The notes below the pieces were generated by a model. That model was not told the origin of the DNA, searched no databases, and was given only the letters and a program-made list of their open reading frames with translations. Source: Laguncularia racemosa (lineage: Eukaryota; Streptophyta; Magnoliopsida; Myrtales; Combretaceae). From it: a DNA stretch of 64,000 nt. Positions 1 through 12,943 of this stretch are shown here, piece after piece. The DNA is taken from contig JBBMOL010000092.1 of assembly GCA_037954665.1 (NCBI GenBank), positions 1,364,001-1,428,000 on the forward strand, read 5' to 3'. Position numbers and translations under genes: made by a program. Each line of letters begins with the position of its first letter. Position 1 is the stretch's first letter.

Positions 1-699
1 TACATGATTTGTAAATGCATTTTCCCCAAGGATGATTTCATGGTTGTTGTATTTGTGTATCCTATCAGGTAGTTAAGACAATGTTTTATGTGTCCTGATG
101 ATGGACAGCAATTTTACGAGCTTCATCCTAGTTCACTGCAATTCTAAGAGCTTCATCTAAGTGCCTCTTATTGCCCTGGAAAAGAACAAACTGATACGTG
201 ACCTAGAGACTTGTAGAGAGATCCAAGTTTGGATTTTCAACTTCTTGTTCTCCACTAAGTATTCAAAAATGATAATTTGCGGATACTGTTCTCACTTCAA
301 ATGGACGTATGAACATGAGTAATTCGAATTAAGTGGATTTATGATTGTCTTCAAGTGCTTAAATTTTGCTTTGTCTAAGTTTATCTGGTGGGTAGAAAAC
401 AGCCAAGTTGGAATATGTATGAGCTTATAAATTTATGAATGAGTTAGTTCATGAATAGATAACATTAAATATACATTAGCGTGTGGCGGGCATTTATAAC
501 TCTATAAAGAAGTCTCAAACCCTCGCTTGAATAAACAAGTAAGAGTTATTATTTGAAATAGAATTATTATAAAATCTATAAATTCTATCTCAAATAGTCT
601 TCTAGATATTGCAATATTTTCTCTAACGAGTATTGAAAATACCGATCATCATAGGTCTAAGCGTAAAGGAAGGAATTCTAGAATCTAAAACATATGGTA
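1..699. other. intergenic, no gene recognised
   Basis: AT-rich non-coding sequence at the left edge. I see no convincing exon, RNA gene or repeat boundary here. It could hold the 3' end of a gene lying outside the window, but nothing in the sequence shows that. Confidence 0.5.
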
Positions 700-1890
700 A
701 ATGTTGAATTCACACTTTATGTACCCAATAATTTTTTGTTGTATTTTCCCGCAAATTTATAATTTGCAAAAAAAAGGGAAATATTGTATTTTCCGGAAAA
801 TGTATAATTTACAAAAGAAGGGAAATAAGGAAATTGGATATAATCCATCACGAGAGAACATTTAGCAAGCCATATCATAATTGCACGCACTCAAATCAGT
901 CTTATTTTGATTATTTACGTGCCTTTACATTTATTATGTATAAAGAGAACCACTAAAAATAACATGTATGAATATATGAAAAAGAGTACAATCATCAGTA
1001 ATTAGTGAAGTATTCTACCGTTGTTTAAGTGTATTCTACACGAGGAACGTAAGTATTTGATTGAGCAAAAAGTAATGTGATAGAATCCTTAGCATTTCAT
1101 GTGACCTTTATCGTCTTCTCTGTTGATTTTTCCAAGGGCTTTATCCTTTTTGTCCCTGTCTAACTATATCATCTCAATCTATTCATTTTCGCAAGAAGTA
1201 AATCAATGGCTACTAGAAAGGTAGTTGACACGAGAATCATCCGGAGGATAGCAATACTTTGAAGTTGTTGGTTGTTGTGTAGTGAATGTTCCACAAGTTG
1301 TAGGTTTGTAATATTCTGTAACATTGTATGGACATCTCCCCACCAATACTAGTTTTTATTTTGCGCTGCTGAAGGCCTTTTGTCTCATATACATTTGGCT
1401 TTGGTCTTCCAAAGAATAAAAGTCAGTTTTGGCTTTTGGAAAAAAAAAAAAAAATGACAGCCTTTGCTGCCCGAAAGGACATGGATATACTTGGTTACAT
1501 TTGCCTTTTGGCTTTTGGGTCCATTTTGTCTGGAGTGGGTAATACTGCATTAACGTGATGTATAATGCAGTTTCACCACCACGCAAAATCAATAACAATT
1601 TAGACGAGGTCCTGGATTCAAGCCACAAAGTCAATCCTTCAAACCATGTATAAACATAATCTACCTTAAGCATGGGTTTGTTGAAGTTCATATATATATA
1701 TTTAGAAAAAGAGACTTTAGATCCCTATTTTGCAGTTAGTAAAATTTTTTTTTCCCTTTATTGCATGCATTCATAAATTTTAGCTGACCCTGCCTAGTGG
1801 GAATTAGGGCTTGAGCATTGTTGCGCTACTAATGAACATTTATGATATTTAATTTTCCAAAAATTTCTCCAACAACTACAAGTCAACAAA
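700..1890 (+). repeat. duplicated 5' flank of receptor kinase genes, copy 1
   Basis: This stretch matches 58440-59590 upstream of the third kinase copy along most of its length, and its right half (from about 1115) matches 27180-27801 upstream of gene 2. Landmarks shared by the three copies are the block beginning TTGATTTTTC (about 1120) and the block GCTTGAGCATTG (about 1810). The order and orientation are the same in each copy, so this is segmental duplication of the gene with its promoter side, not a transposon. It lies directly upstream of gene 1 and probably contains part of its promoter. No core promoter element is claimed. Confidence 0.8.
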
Positions 1891-1984
1891 CGTGTGCTTC
1901 ACACTATGAACTGTCTCCAGATCATTTATATTAAAGAACAACTAGTGCAAGAAACCTGTGACCTGCCTATCAAACCTGTTGACT

Positions 1985-2191
1985 TTAGGTCAAGAAGTCA
2001 TTCTCAGATAATGCATTTTTGCATTTTCCCCTCCAATACTTCTATTACTAGTCAATTTGTTGGTCCTACTCCATTAATAACCATTGAATTGCTCCATCTA
2101 CCTTCCATGTTACTTTTAATTATGAAAATGGTAGTCACAGTTGCCATTTACTCCATTTTGAGAGTTAAAACGTTTGGCATTTCAGAAACCA
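1985..2191 (+). promoter_or_regulatory. conserved leader of receptor kinase gene 1
   Basis: The last 200 bp before the start codon align with 40600-40801 before gene 2, including GAAGTCATTCTCA and a run of several upstream ATGs. Gene 1 has frame-breaking changes here, so the segment is best read as 5' untranslated leader. Upstream ATGs, including one at 2011, could damp translation, but that is inference. Confidence 0.5.
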
Positions 2192-5100
2192 ATGAAGGCC
2201 CTCCATTTTTTCCTTCTAGCAAAATGCTTGATTTCTTTATTCCCTGGAACTTCAGTGGCACTTGACACCTTGAATGTATCTCAATCTCTGAGTGATAAGG
2301 AGACCTTGGTTTCGAGAGATGGAACTTTTGAGTTGGGTTTTTTTATTCCTGGAAATTCTATGAAACTTTACTTGGGTATTTGGTACAAGAATATTCCGGT
2401 TAAGACAGTTGTCTGGATTGCAAATAGAGATAAGCCAATCAATGGCTCTTCTGGCTCACTGAGGATTGGCAATGCAGGAAATCTTATTCTCCTCAATCAA
2501 AACAGCAGGCTTGCGATTTGGTCAACAAACCCAAGTAGAAAGGCTCAAAATCCAGTTTTGCAACTTCTGAAAAATGGAAATTTGGTTTTGAGAAACGAGA
2601 GGAATGAAAATCCAGATTCATATCTGTGGCAAAGCTTTGATTATCCAACCGATACACTTTTACCTGATATGAAGCTTGGCTGGGACTCTAGAACTGGTAT
2701 TGACCGGCGTTTCACGTCCTGGAAGAGTCCTGATGATCCGTCTCCAGGAGATTTCACTTGGGGTATGGTTCACACAAGTTACCCCGAGGCACTTGCCCAT
2801 AAAGGTTCCGGTAAGTACTTCAGGAGTGGCCCGTGGAATGGACTACATTTCAGTGGCGCACCACAGCAACTCCCGAATCCAATATTTTCATACAACTTTA
2901 CATTTAGTGAAGATGAGGCATTCTTTATGTACCATGTCAATGACAAATCACAAGCTAGGATAGTTTTGAACCACACCAACTATCACTGGGAAAAGTATAC
3001 CTGGAGCAAATCAAGTCAGAGTTGGAACATTCTCCTTGAAGTGCCAAAGGATTACTGCGACAACTATGGCCTTTGTGGTGCCCATGGGAAGTGCCTGACA
3101 ACTGCATTGGGCTATTGTCAATGCCTCAAGGGATTTATGCCAAAAGATCCAAATAAATGGAGCTCGAGCGACTGGTCTCAAGGTTGTGTCAGGAACAAAC
3201 CATTAGATTGTAAGACGGATGGATTCATTAAATATCTTAGGTTGAAATTGCCAGACACTACATACAGTTTCGTGGATAAAGAGCTAGATATCAAGGAGTG
3301 CAGGGAAAGATGCTTGAGAAATTGTTCTTGTACAGCTTATACGAATTCGGATATCAGAGGGAGAGGCAGTGGATGTGCAATGTGGTTTAGTGAATTGATG
3401 GATATTAGAGAGTTTCCTGAGGGTGGGCAGACTCTATATATCCGGATGCCTGCTTCCGAGTTAGGTAAGATGGTTTATACATCTTAAGTCCGGTTAATAA
3501 ACCTCGTTCCAAGATAAATATATGACAAATACACACAGTAGGTACGAGACAAACAAAGATCAGTTTTAGATACAAACAGACCTTGTTTGAAGTTTGTTCA
3601 TCACTTGCTCATTGCGTAAAGTACAGTCACTGGGTATATAACCACGCTTTTCATTTTGACAGGAAAGCCACAGGCCCACTTTTGGATTGCTGTAATTGTT
3701 GTACTAACATTTGCCGTGATAGCTGCCATGCTTACGGCCGCGTGTTACATCTATAAGGGCAGGATGAAGTTGACAGGTATACAAGGTTCATCAAGTCCTC
3801 CCTTGTTAGTCATCTTTTCCTTATTAGGCTCTGAAATATCACTGCTGCTTTCACTAGTGGTAGGGTTCCCAAGCATGATCCTTCTCTACTGTTCTGCAAC
3901 CATGTTGATAGTTGGAATAGATAAATTAAACTTCTGAGATCAACATAAATCTAACTGATTGCTTTTCCAAGATTTTCCTGACAAGGATTGACAGGTTAAA
4001 CAATAAATGAATACATGACTAATTTCAGGAACACGGATTTTCAGGGGAAAGTTCCCCGAGGAAGTTTGATCCATCCTCTATATACTACTTAATTTTCATA
4101 CCCTCTTGAAAGGCCATTTGTAAAGATGTTGAAATCCGAGAATGAACTTGAACTCTGCAGATTAGAGAATATAACAGAACCTATGGTTGATGACGAACAA
4201 AGAATAATTTGAAGAGAGGAGTATGATCTAAACTTTTGTTTTCTCAGATTAGCATCATACGAGGAAGTCTTTCTGTCTGGGCTTTAAGTACTGCAATAAA
4301 GATTTGTCATCAACAACCCAAGAAAAGATAAAAATATTTCTAACAGCCTTATAGAGTATCTTGCATTTATTGCAAGATACCCATTCATTATGTATCCATT
4401 GCACAATGCCCATCCATTTTGCCAGTCGCAGCCAAGTCGGTTAATTAAGAACTTTATGAAATTTTTTATGTAAATGAAATGGGATTAATGCTTCTTATTG
4501 TTTTCAATAAAACTTAATGCAATATTCCAAACTTGTTAACCATTGCTATAGAGGCAAGCAGACTAATACGACCTAAAAACCTTTCTTGTCTGTGATCAAC
4601 TAAATGGGAGTGAAAACAGCTAAGATCAAATTGAGGAAATAAATATGTAGCTGAAATAACATTACCAGCTTAACATACTTCTGGTTTTGTATTCATGCTT
4701 ATTTAGTTTAGATGAACAATTTGTAATGTTTTCATGACGTGTACGTTGTACAAGATGCAACTGTCTCTCGGCAAGTTGAACTGTGTAATAGTGCCATTTG
4801 CAGATAGAACAGAAGAATTACCAGAAGGTCAAGATGTTGAAGGCCCAGAAGATGATTTTGAGCTCCCAACTTTTGATCTTGCCAAAATTGTTATATTCAC
4901 TAATAATTTTTCAGCAAAAAATAAACTAGGTGAAGGTGGTTTTGGAGCTGTATATAAGGTAACAAAAAAAATATCGAATTTGTGGATACTCTAAACCATG
5001 AAGAAAACACACATATACTGTATTTACAACATTCGAACTCATGTTTTTAGGGTGTGCTTGATGATGGGCAAGAAATCGCTGTAAAGAGACTATCAAGCAG

Positions 5101-7188
5101 TTCAAGGCAAGGAATGAGAGAGTTCAAAAATGAAGTTATATTGATAGCAAAGCTTCAGCACCGAAATCTAGTGAAGCTTCTCGGCTGTTGCATTGAGCGT
5201 GAAGAAAAAATGCTTATCTATGAATATATGCCAAACAAAAGCTTGGATGCGTTTCTTTTTGGTAAGTAGTGACAGTAGTTGCTTGCTCAATGGAGCATTC
5301 AAATATGAAAAGTTTGTTTCCTACGGTTAGTCATCATTGAAATATATTTCCCCTTGAAACCTTCTAGATGAGACAAGAAGCAAAGTATTGGACTGGGGTA
5401 AGCGTTTCAAAATAATCCGTGGAGTCGCTCGGGGCATTCTTTATCTTCATCAAGATTCAAGATTGAGAATAATACACAGAGACCTCAAAGCAAGCAATGT
5501 ATTGCTTGATAATGAGATGAATCCCAAAATTTCAGATTTTGGCATGGCTAGAATATTTGGGGGAGATCAGAGTGAGTGCAATACAAACAGAGTTGTTGGG
5601 ACCTAGTAAGTAGCTTATCTCATACATGTTTAGTAGTATTGATCCAAGTAAATAGATGTATTTGTATGATAATGTTGTGTTTCAATTGCATCTGTACTTC
5701 TCAGTGGCTATATGGCGCCCGAGTATGCCATTGATGGGCTATTTTCAGTCAAATCAGATGTCTTCAGCTTTGGTATTTTAGTCCTAGAGACTATAAGTGG
5801 GAAGAGAAACCGGGGCTTTTATCATGCAGAGAACAGCCTAGCAGGACATGTGAGTAGAACTCTAGTATCTTTCTAACTAATCCCCTTCGTTATATGCTTT
5901 CCTCTTCATATGCATAAGCAAGAGACCTATGGGGTAATTACTTAGGAGTACATCTGCACAACAACCATTCCTTTTAGATAGAAAAGGATCCTTGGATTTT
6001 GAAGGGACCAGGTGCATCAAGAGTCCTTGAGCTATCAGAATACAGATTTCTATCCATCTTGTTGCCTCTTTTTTTTTTCTTCCAATTTCAGTGCTTCACT
6101 TGCTAAATCACCCTGGCCTTGTTTGTTTTTTACTACGAAATAGGATTCCATGGAAACCTACCTTGTATTGTTTTTAGGAATAATTGCAAATACACTTTCA
6201 AAATTATTGCTGAGTGCAAATGGGACCTTCAAACTCCCAAAGTATGACTTCATCTTTAATAACCCATAGATTCGTTGACCAATAGCGATAGTGTTGTAGC
6301 CATAACGATGATTTGGATAGTATGGTAATTTTTCCAAGAGTTAAGGAAAAGTAAAAATATGCTTTGATAGTTTAAATGGTCTATCCACACTTGACTAATA
6401 GTTTCAAAAATGTATTTGCATTTTCCCCTTATTCTTATTGTGAACTTGGTCTTATTCTAGTGAAAATGAGCAGAAAATATGATTTCACGGGTTCCAATTA
6501 CTTGGAGAATACTCATAATTAGTAGTAGAGAAGAATTTTATATCCCATAGAGCAAAAGCTATGAGCTCATATTTTACTATCATTGCCACTGTATATGACT
6601 AAAATCTCATTGAAAACAACAGTAAATTAGATTCCATCAGGTCATATTTCATGATGAATGCCAAACAAGGAAGTGTAAGAAACTCTTCAAAGAGCAATGT
6701 TGACTGCCACATCTGCATCCAATAACCTCAAGATCATCACTGTTATATGGGTGAGACTAAAATGGGGAGATCTTGTTAATTGAAGCACTAAAAAAACATG
6801 ATTGTTCATGCATCCCTACTATAATAACCCCATTCTACTTGTAAAGAGAGTTTTCTAATGAATGACATTTATTACATTAATGCAGGCATGGAAATTGTAC
6901 AATGTTGGCAAAGCTTCTGAACTAATAGATCCATGTTTGGTTGACACATGCACTATAACAGAAGTGTTGCGCTGCACCCACATCGGTCTCTTGTGCCTAC
7001 AGGAGCATCCTGAGGATAGGCCGAGCATGTCATCCGTGGTGGTGATGCTAAGCAGTGACAGTCCATTGCCTGCGCCAAAACAACCTGGTTTTCTTTCAGT
7101 AAAACCGTCTACTGAGAGTTCCTCCTCCAGCAAGCTTGAATCATGTTCAGTCAATGATATAACAGTTACTCTTCTTTCCGCTCGTTAA
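2192..7188 (+). CDS. G-type lectin S-receptor-like serine/threonine kinase, gene 1 (seven exons, intact)
   Basis: Exons by GT-AG junctions: 2192-3464, 3663-3776, 4804-4958, 5051-5261, 5368-5605, 5705-5849, 6886-7188; 2439 nt, 812 aa. I chose the ATG at 2192 because it opens a hydrophobic signal peptide (residues 1 to about 23) that gene 2 shares. Domains: B-lectin about 24-145 (GTFELGFF, WQSFDYPTDT), S-locus glycoprotein region about 200-310, a cysteine-rich DYCDNYGLCG segment, PAN about 335-420 (CLRNCSCTAY), transmembrane helix about 429-452, kinase about 500-770, and a SVNDITVTLL tail (DUF3403-like). Kinase residues are complete: LGEGGFGAVYK loop 504-514, Lys526, HRD 621-623 (RD class), DFG 641-643, APE 668-670. 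The product would sit in the plasma membrane with the lectin part outside. The family acts in immunity, development or self-incompatibility; which applies here cannot be told. The apparent stop at 5604 is part of a splice donor. Confidence 0.93.
3777..4803 (+). other. long intron 2 of gene 1
   Basis: This 1.03-kb intron separates the transmembrane exon from the first kinase exon. It aligns over most of its length with intron 2 of gene 2 (42387-43397). It starts GTATAC and ends TTGCAG. No inserted element or nested gene is seen. Confidence 0.8.
5850..6885 (+). other. long intron 6 of gene 1
   Basis: This 1.04-kb intron lies between the APE-containing exon and the last exon. It aligns with the 1.06-kb intron 6 of gene 2 (44442-45501). 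It begins GTGAGT and ends ATGCAG. It is AT-rich and holds no recognisable gene. Confidence 0.75.
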
Positions 7189-7340
7189 TCTAGTTAGCGT
7201 TAGTAAATAGTAATCACATTCGATTCTGTACTCAACCTATTTTATTAGCACATGATCTATACTTCTTTCTCTTAACAGAGTGTCAAGTGATACTTGTTTG
7301 AGGCTTTCAATTCATTATATGTGTGCTGATAAGGTGATGT

Positions 7341-7839
7341 TGACGCAGCGTAGAAAGCGTAAAAAAAACACAAGACCAATTCTAGGATTGAATCTTAAGG
7401 ATAAATAAGGAACAATCTTAAATTATTCCTAAAACTCTCAATTGCGCATAATTGATGAAACAGAGAAAACTCTCTCCAAGTGTTTGTAATTCAATAGATG
7501 GTGCCAGATAACCCTAATCATGACCTATGAAACTATATATAGTCTTTAGGGAAACAACTAAAAAGAACAAAATAACCAATTACAATGAAAAGTTGCGAAA
7601 TAAAACAATTAGAATAAAGGCTGGCGCGCTAACAAAGAAGGTTGGCGGCTTTGAATGCCGGCCTTGAAGTGAGCCGGTGGCTTTCATGTCGGCCTTTAAT
7701 GAAGGCCGGCGGCGTTGGGTCGGCTTTGGATGCCGGCCTTGAAGTGAACCGGCGGCTTTCATGCCGGCCTTTAATGAAGGCCGACGGCATTGGGCCGGCT
7801 TTGGGCTAGCCTTCCCTCTACGCCAGCTCAAAGCTGGTA
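7341..7839 (-). repeat. 3' LTR of the first Ty3/gypsy element
   Basis: The first 390 bp match 12552-12942. The copy here also holds a second repeat unit and the inner end. On the element strand it ends TGCGTCA next to host DNA and starts about TACCAGC beside the polypurine tract; the inner boundary is accurate to a few bases. Confidence 0.8.
7655..7804. repeat. GC-rich tandem pair in LTR with hairpin
   Basis: Two 75-bp units (7655-7729 and 7730-7804) each contain GGCCTT-TAATG-AAGGCC, flanked by further complementary G and C. This is a short-loop hairpin with a stem of up to nine base pairs. The right LTR (about 12867-12942) carries one unit. The GC richness stands out from the AT-rich surroundings. 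Confidence 0.75.
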
Positions 7840-7851
7840 GCTCTTGTCCCC
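7840..7851 (-). other. polypurine tract of first Ty3/gypsy element
   Basis: On the element strand this reads GGGGACAAGAGC, directly before the 3' LTR. This is the expected place and base composition for the plus-strand primer. Confidence 0.55.
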
Positions 7852-7867
7852 ATCATCCGATTCGCTT

Positions 7868-10800
7868 CTACCTTCCCTTTTTAGCCTTGACTGAGTCCAT
7901 CTTGCGCAGATAATCCTCAGCTACGATGTCCACATCATTCTCTCTCACCAATGAAAAACTCGACCCCGAGTTCTCTTCTGGATATAGAGGTTCGTCATCG
8001 GGATAGAATGCATATAAATCAGCTACATTGAAGGTCTTCGAAATCTTCATGCTTTCAGGAAGCCCGACCACATACGCATTATCATTTATCTTTGCAACAA
8101 TCTTGTAAGGACTATACTTCTTTGGTTGTCATTTACTATAAGTGCCCACGGGAAAACGTTCTTTCCTTAAGAACACCATCACCTGATCTCCCACTTCAAA
8201 GAGCTTTTCCCTCCTATGCTTGTCTGCAGCTTCCTTGTATTTCTCATTAGCTTTCGCAATCTTCTCTTTCACTTCAGATGCAATCGCCTGATGTTGTTCA
8301 GCCATGTGTTTTGCAGCTACATTGAACTCCACACCTTTAGGCAACTAAGCTAAATCCAATGCGTAAGATGGCGCTTTTTTATAGACCACTGAAAAAAGGA
8401 GAGTTCCCAGTAGTTCTATGGATGGAACTGTTGTAAGCAAACTCAGCTTGAGAAAGCGCCAAGTCACATTGTCTTAGCTTCGCTCCACAAATGCTTTGTA
8501 TTAAATTGCCAAGAGTCCTATTCGTCACCTCCGTCTGCCCATCAGTCTGAGGGTGGGCTGTACTACTAAAATTGAGTGAGGAATCAAACATGTACCATAG
8601 TGTCCTCCAAAAGTGACTAAGAAACGTGGTATCCCGATTTGATGTAATAGACTTGGGAACCCCATGCAGCCTGACCACCTCCTTAAAGAATAACCTGGCA
8701 ACACCCCGTACATCAACTGACTTCTTATAAGGAATGAAGTGAGCCATCTTGGAGAACTTGTCTACAACCACAAAAACAGTGTCAACACCTCGTTGGGTAT
8801 GAGGCAAACCTAAAACGAAATCCATAGATAGATCCTCCAGATATTCTCAGGTACTGGTAGTGGAGTGTACAACCCAGTATTCTGAGAATGTCCTTTAGAT
8901 GTCTGACAGATGTAACACCTTTGCACCATCCTCCCCACATCTCTTCTCAGTTGAGGCCAATGATATCTTGCAGCCACTGTTGCCAAAGTCTTATCTCGCC
9001 CCAGATGTCCTACTAATCCTCCTCCATGTAGGTCTCTAATCAACTTTTCCCTCAGAGATGATTCAAGGATACAAAGTTTATTTCCTTTCATTAAGTAACC
9101 CTCCATGATATAATAATCATCACTGGGCTCCCGATCAAGACACTTCCTCCATATTTTCCCGAAATCCACATCCTCATATAGTTATTTCATCTGCTCAAAA
9201 CCTACCACCTCAGCCCTCATGGTGATTAATAAATCAGCTTCCCTACTCAATGCGTCCACCACCTTATTTTGAACTCCAGATTTATGCATTAAGCGGAATG
9301 GAAACTTTTATAGAAATTGGATCCATCTGGCATGCATATCTTTACAGATGTGTGTTTGACTACTCAGATGTTTTAGAGCAACATAATCTGAATACAGGAT
9401 AAATTCTTTCCCTACCAAGTAATGCTCCCACATCCTTAGAGCTCTAACCACATAATAGAACTCTTTATCATAAGTAGACCAACTCCTCCTAACTTCACAG
9501 AGCTTTTCACTATAGAAGGACACAGCTCTCTTCTCCTAAGATAACACTGCTCAAATGCCTACTCCACTAGCATCACAGTCTACCTCAAATAATTTGTCAA
9601 AGTCTGGTAATGCCAACACCGGCGCACTACACAATCTCTCCTTTAACACAGCAAACCCAGACTCAGCTTCTTCACCCCATTGAAACTTCCCCTTTTTCAA
9701 GCACTCGGTTAATGGGGCAGCGATAGTACTGAAATGCCGTATAAAGTGCCTATAAAACCCCGCCAACCCCAAAAAGCTCCTCAACTCAGTCACCGTCTTA
9801 GGAGAAGGCCATTCTCTAATAGCCCTTACTTTTTCCTCATCCACCGTTATCCCCTCACCACTCACTATAAAACCCAAGAATAGCAACTTCTTTGACATAA
9901 ATATGCACTTCTTAAGATTAGCATAAAGCTTATTCTCCTTCAACATAGTTAATACACTTTTCAAATGCACTAAGTGCTCATCCCCAGTCTTACTATATAT
10001 TAAAATATCATCGAAATACACCACTACAAATCTACCAATAAAAGGCTTAAGTACCTGATTCATTACACGCATGAAGGTACTGGGTGCATTACTGAGGCCG
10101 AATGACATAACCAACCATTCATATAATCCTTCCTTCATCTTGAAAGCGGTCTTTCATTCATCCCCAGGTCTGATTCGGACCTGATGGTATCCACTCCTAA
10201 GATCCACTTTTGAGAATATCACCACTCCACTCGGCCTATCCAACATGTCCTCAATGTAAGGAATTGGGAATTTATACCCAATTGTAATTTTGTTGATTGC
10301 ACGGCTGTCTACGCACATCCTCCAACTACCATCCTTCTTTGGAGTCAATAGCGTCGAAACAGCACACGGGCTCATGCTATCCCTGATGAATCCTTTGTCC
10401 AATAGCTCCTGGACTTTCTCCTACAAAACCTCAGTCTCCTTGGGGCTCATCCTATAATGAGGGAGATTAGGAAGACTAACCCCAGGCACCAAATCAATAT
10501 GGTGCTGGATGTCACGCAATGGAGGTAACCCCTCTGGCAAATCTTTTGGCACTACCTCTTTAAACTCTTCTAACACCCCCTTGACGCCTTCTAAAACCTC
10601 CTCACTACTCACATCCTCTCCAGCATTCTTCACGATAAGTGCATGCATCACCCTGGACTCTTTCAGGTCCTCAACCATCTCCTTCTCTGACTGAGTGATT
10701 GTCAGAAAGGATTTTCCTTCAGCCTTTTGTGTCTTAGGTCGTTTACCCGTCAATGGCAGCAATGTGTATTTCACACCCCCTTTCTCCAACTTATACTTAT

Positions 10801-12517
10801 TCTCTTTTCCAGCATGTTGGGTATCCACGTCAAACTGCCATGGTCGCCCAAATAACAAGTGGTAGGCATCCATATCGACGATGTCACAATAGACTTCATC
10901 TCGATATTTTCCTATAAAGAAGGGAACCCGACACCTCTCCTTCACATTAATCCGCTCTACCGCCTTAATCCACCCTATGATGTAAGGGTTCGGATGTTTC
11001 TCTACTGGCGGCTGGAGTTGCTTCACCACCTCTCTCCTAATTATATTCTCACAACTCCCATTATCAACAATCAGGTCGAACACTCTCCCACCAATTGTGC
11101 ACCTAGTGCGAAATAACTGGTGTCGCTGCGAACTATCCTCCTGCTTCGGTGCCAACATCATCCTTCTAATCACGTAGCTCGGCTCCACCTCATCATCAAC
11201 CTCATCATAATACTCATCTTCACCATCCGGCTCACAGCACACTTCCTCCTCTTCCTCCCTTTCGACAATATTTATGGTCCGTCGATTCGGACATTCGTTG
11301 GATCGGTGCCCCGATTGATTGCACCTATAACACTTCCCCAAAATTGGCTTAGCATATGGATTACTTTGCCTTAGGGTTTCTTTGATTTCAAGTGGCTTCT
11401 TCCCTTTAGCCTTATCTTCCTTCTTCTCTATACCTCTAGCAGGCTTCTCAACTATTCCTTTATTCTTTTCACCAACCACCCGGTTGCTACTGCTAACACT
11501 ATCATATCCATAACTCCTCCTACCCCCACCAAGCCTTGTATTTTGCTCTTGAATCATCATCTCGACTCTAAGGGCCAAATTCTTTACCTCGTTCACAGTT
11601 TTAAATACCGTCACCCCAATTTTATCTCTAATATGGGGTTTTAACCCATCGATAAATCGCGCTACCTGCTAACCATCGGTCTCCCTCAGATCATTCATCT
11701 CCACCAATCTCATGAACTCGACGGTATATTCATGCACCGTCCTCTGCCCCTGACGGCAGCATTGGTACTACTGGAAGAGAATCTGCTCATAGTCTGGTGG
11801 CAGAAAATCTCTTTGCAGCAAGTTCTTCATACGATACCATGTCCTTATTGGTTGCTTTCCCTCTCTCTGCCTCTTGTTCTGCAACCGATCCCACCATGCA
11901 GATGCTCCTCCATTCAGCCTACATGCAACCAACCTCACCCTCCTATCTTCGAGGATCTCCATATAGTCGAAAAATCTTTCGACTTCTATAAGCCAATCCA
12001 GAAAATCCTTTATGTTAAGATTACCATTAAACGATGTGATATCTACCTTAAGACGGAAATCACCGCCATCTACTTGATCGTATCCTTGGTAGTGTCTTCG
12101 ATATCCACCACCATATTCCTGATCATTCCTGTTGTCATTCCCACGGTATCTTCCACCATCACCACCGCCTCTCCTCGGTTGTTGTCCTCTCCTTTATAGG
12201 AAGTCACCCTCTTCCTCAGAAGAACTTCCATCTAACTGTTGATTCCATCGATTTGCGGCTACAGGTTGATTGACAGGATCGCCACGAGCGACTACTACCC
12301 TTGGTTGATCTCCACCAATGTCCCTGTTACCGTTGTGGCCCACCACCATGGCGTCGAAGCGCGTAATCAGATCCTCCAATCGCTGCTCTACTCGCCTGAG
12401 CCTTCGATCCATGGCTTCAACCATTGCCCTTGGAGCCCATTGATCGACTCATTAGACTTCCGTATCCTGATCTAAGTCGAGAACGCGACCGCCGTCAACA
12501 CCGTCGTTAGCCGACAT
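7868..12517 (-). pseudogene. gag-pol polyprotein of first Ty3/gypsy element, broken
   Basis: A gag start ATG lies at 12517. Visible parts on the minus strand: gag core near 11770-11960 (ASAWWDRLQNKR), CCHC knuckle near 11310-11350 (CYRCNQSGHRSNEC), aspartic protease near 11050 (LIVDNGS), reverse transcriptase 10400-9700 with the YFDD active site near 10020, RNase H 9600-9300, integrase zinc region near 9030-8900 and integrase core 8825-8380, then a C-terminal region to 7868. The frame is cut by stops, for example TAG at 10421-10423 where CAG is likely and TGA at 10154-10156 where the family usually has Trp. The integrase core shows SNRD where chromoviruses have SDRD, so one catalytic Asp is probably lost. 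It cannot make an active polyprotein. Confidence 0.88.
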
Positions 12518-12536
12518 CTCCACAGGAAAACACCTA

Positions 12537-12548
12537 GCTCTAATACCA
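12537..12548 (-). other. primer-binding site, initiator tRNA-Met type
   Basis: On the element strand it reads TGGTATTAGAGC, one base away from the common TGGTATCAGAGC that pairs with the 3' end of initiator tRNA-Met. It lies three bases inside the 5' LTR. Confidence 0.8.
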
Positions 12549-12551
12549 AAC

Positions 12552-12943
12552 CGACGCAACGTAGAAAGCGTAAAAAAAAACACAAGACCAATTCTAAGAT
12601 TGAATCTCAAGGATAAATAAGGAACAATCTTAAATTATTCCTAAAACTCTCAATTGCGCACAATTGATGAAACAGAGAAAACTCTCTCTAAGTGTTTGTA
12701 ATTCAATAGATGATGCCAGCTAACCCTAATCATGACCTAGGAAACTATATATAGTCTTTAGGGAAACAACTAAAAAGAACGAAATAACCAATTACAATGA
12801 AAAGTCACGAAATAAAACAATTACAATAAAGGCTGGCGCGTTAACAAAGAAGGTCGGCGGCCTTGAATGCTAGCCTTGAAGTGAGCCGGCGGCTTTCATG
12901 CCGGCCTTTAATGAAGGCCGGCGGCGTTGGGCCGGCTTTGGAT
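12552..12943 (-). repeat. 5' LTR of the first Ty3/gypsy element, truncated
   Basis: It matches 7341-7730 and then stops at the end of the first GC-rich unit, after which unrelated AT-rich DNA starts. The second unit and the outer LTR end are missing, so the element lost its original left-reading terminus. Confidence 0.8.

Larger units (their letters stand above)
7341..12943 (-). mobile_element. Ty3/gypsy LTR retrotransposon, CRM/Galadriel-like, degenerate
   Basis: The element reads on the minus strand: 5' LTR at right (12552-12943, outer end missing), primer-binding site, gag-pol, polypurine tract, 3' LTR at left (7341-7839). Domain order is gag, CCHC zinc knuckle, protease, reverse transcriptase, RNase H, integrase, which places it in Ty3/gypsy. 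Over the shared part of the LTRs I count about 21 substitutions and one indel in about 391 bp, mostly transitions, so the insertion is not recent. No target-site duplication can be shown because the right LTR stops abruptly. It lies 152 bp past the stop codon of gene 1. The lineage name rests on remembered integrase sequence style. Confidence 0.88.

Noticed and set aside
1356..1691. 111-residue minus-strand frame in the flank of gene 1
   Set aside because: It runs through a poly-T tract giving a run of Phe, lies in a duplicated promoter region and is not kept in the other copies.
5604..5606. In-frame TAG at the end of kinase exon 5 (also at 44196-44198 in gene 2)
   Set aside because: It overlaps the donor GTAAGT; splicing after TA joins to TGGCTATATG and restores Tyr-Gly-Tyr-Met-Ala-Pro-Glu. 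It is not a premature stop.
6855..7154. 99-residue minus-strand frame opposite the last exon of gene 1 (similar at 45546-45770)
   Set aside because: It is the antisense shadow of the conserved exon 7 and exists only because the coding strand is conserved.
10509..12475. Several plus-strand frames of 60-155 residues across the first gypsy element
   Set aside because: They are complements of the gag-pol remnant on the minus strand.
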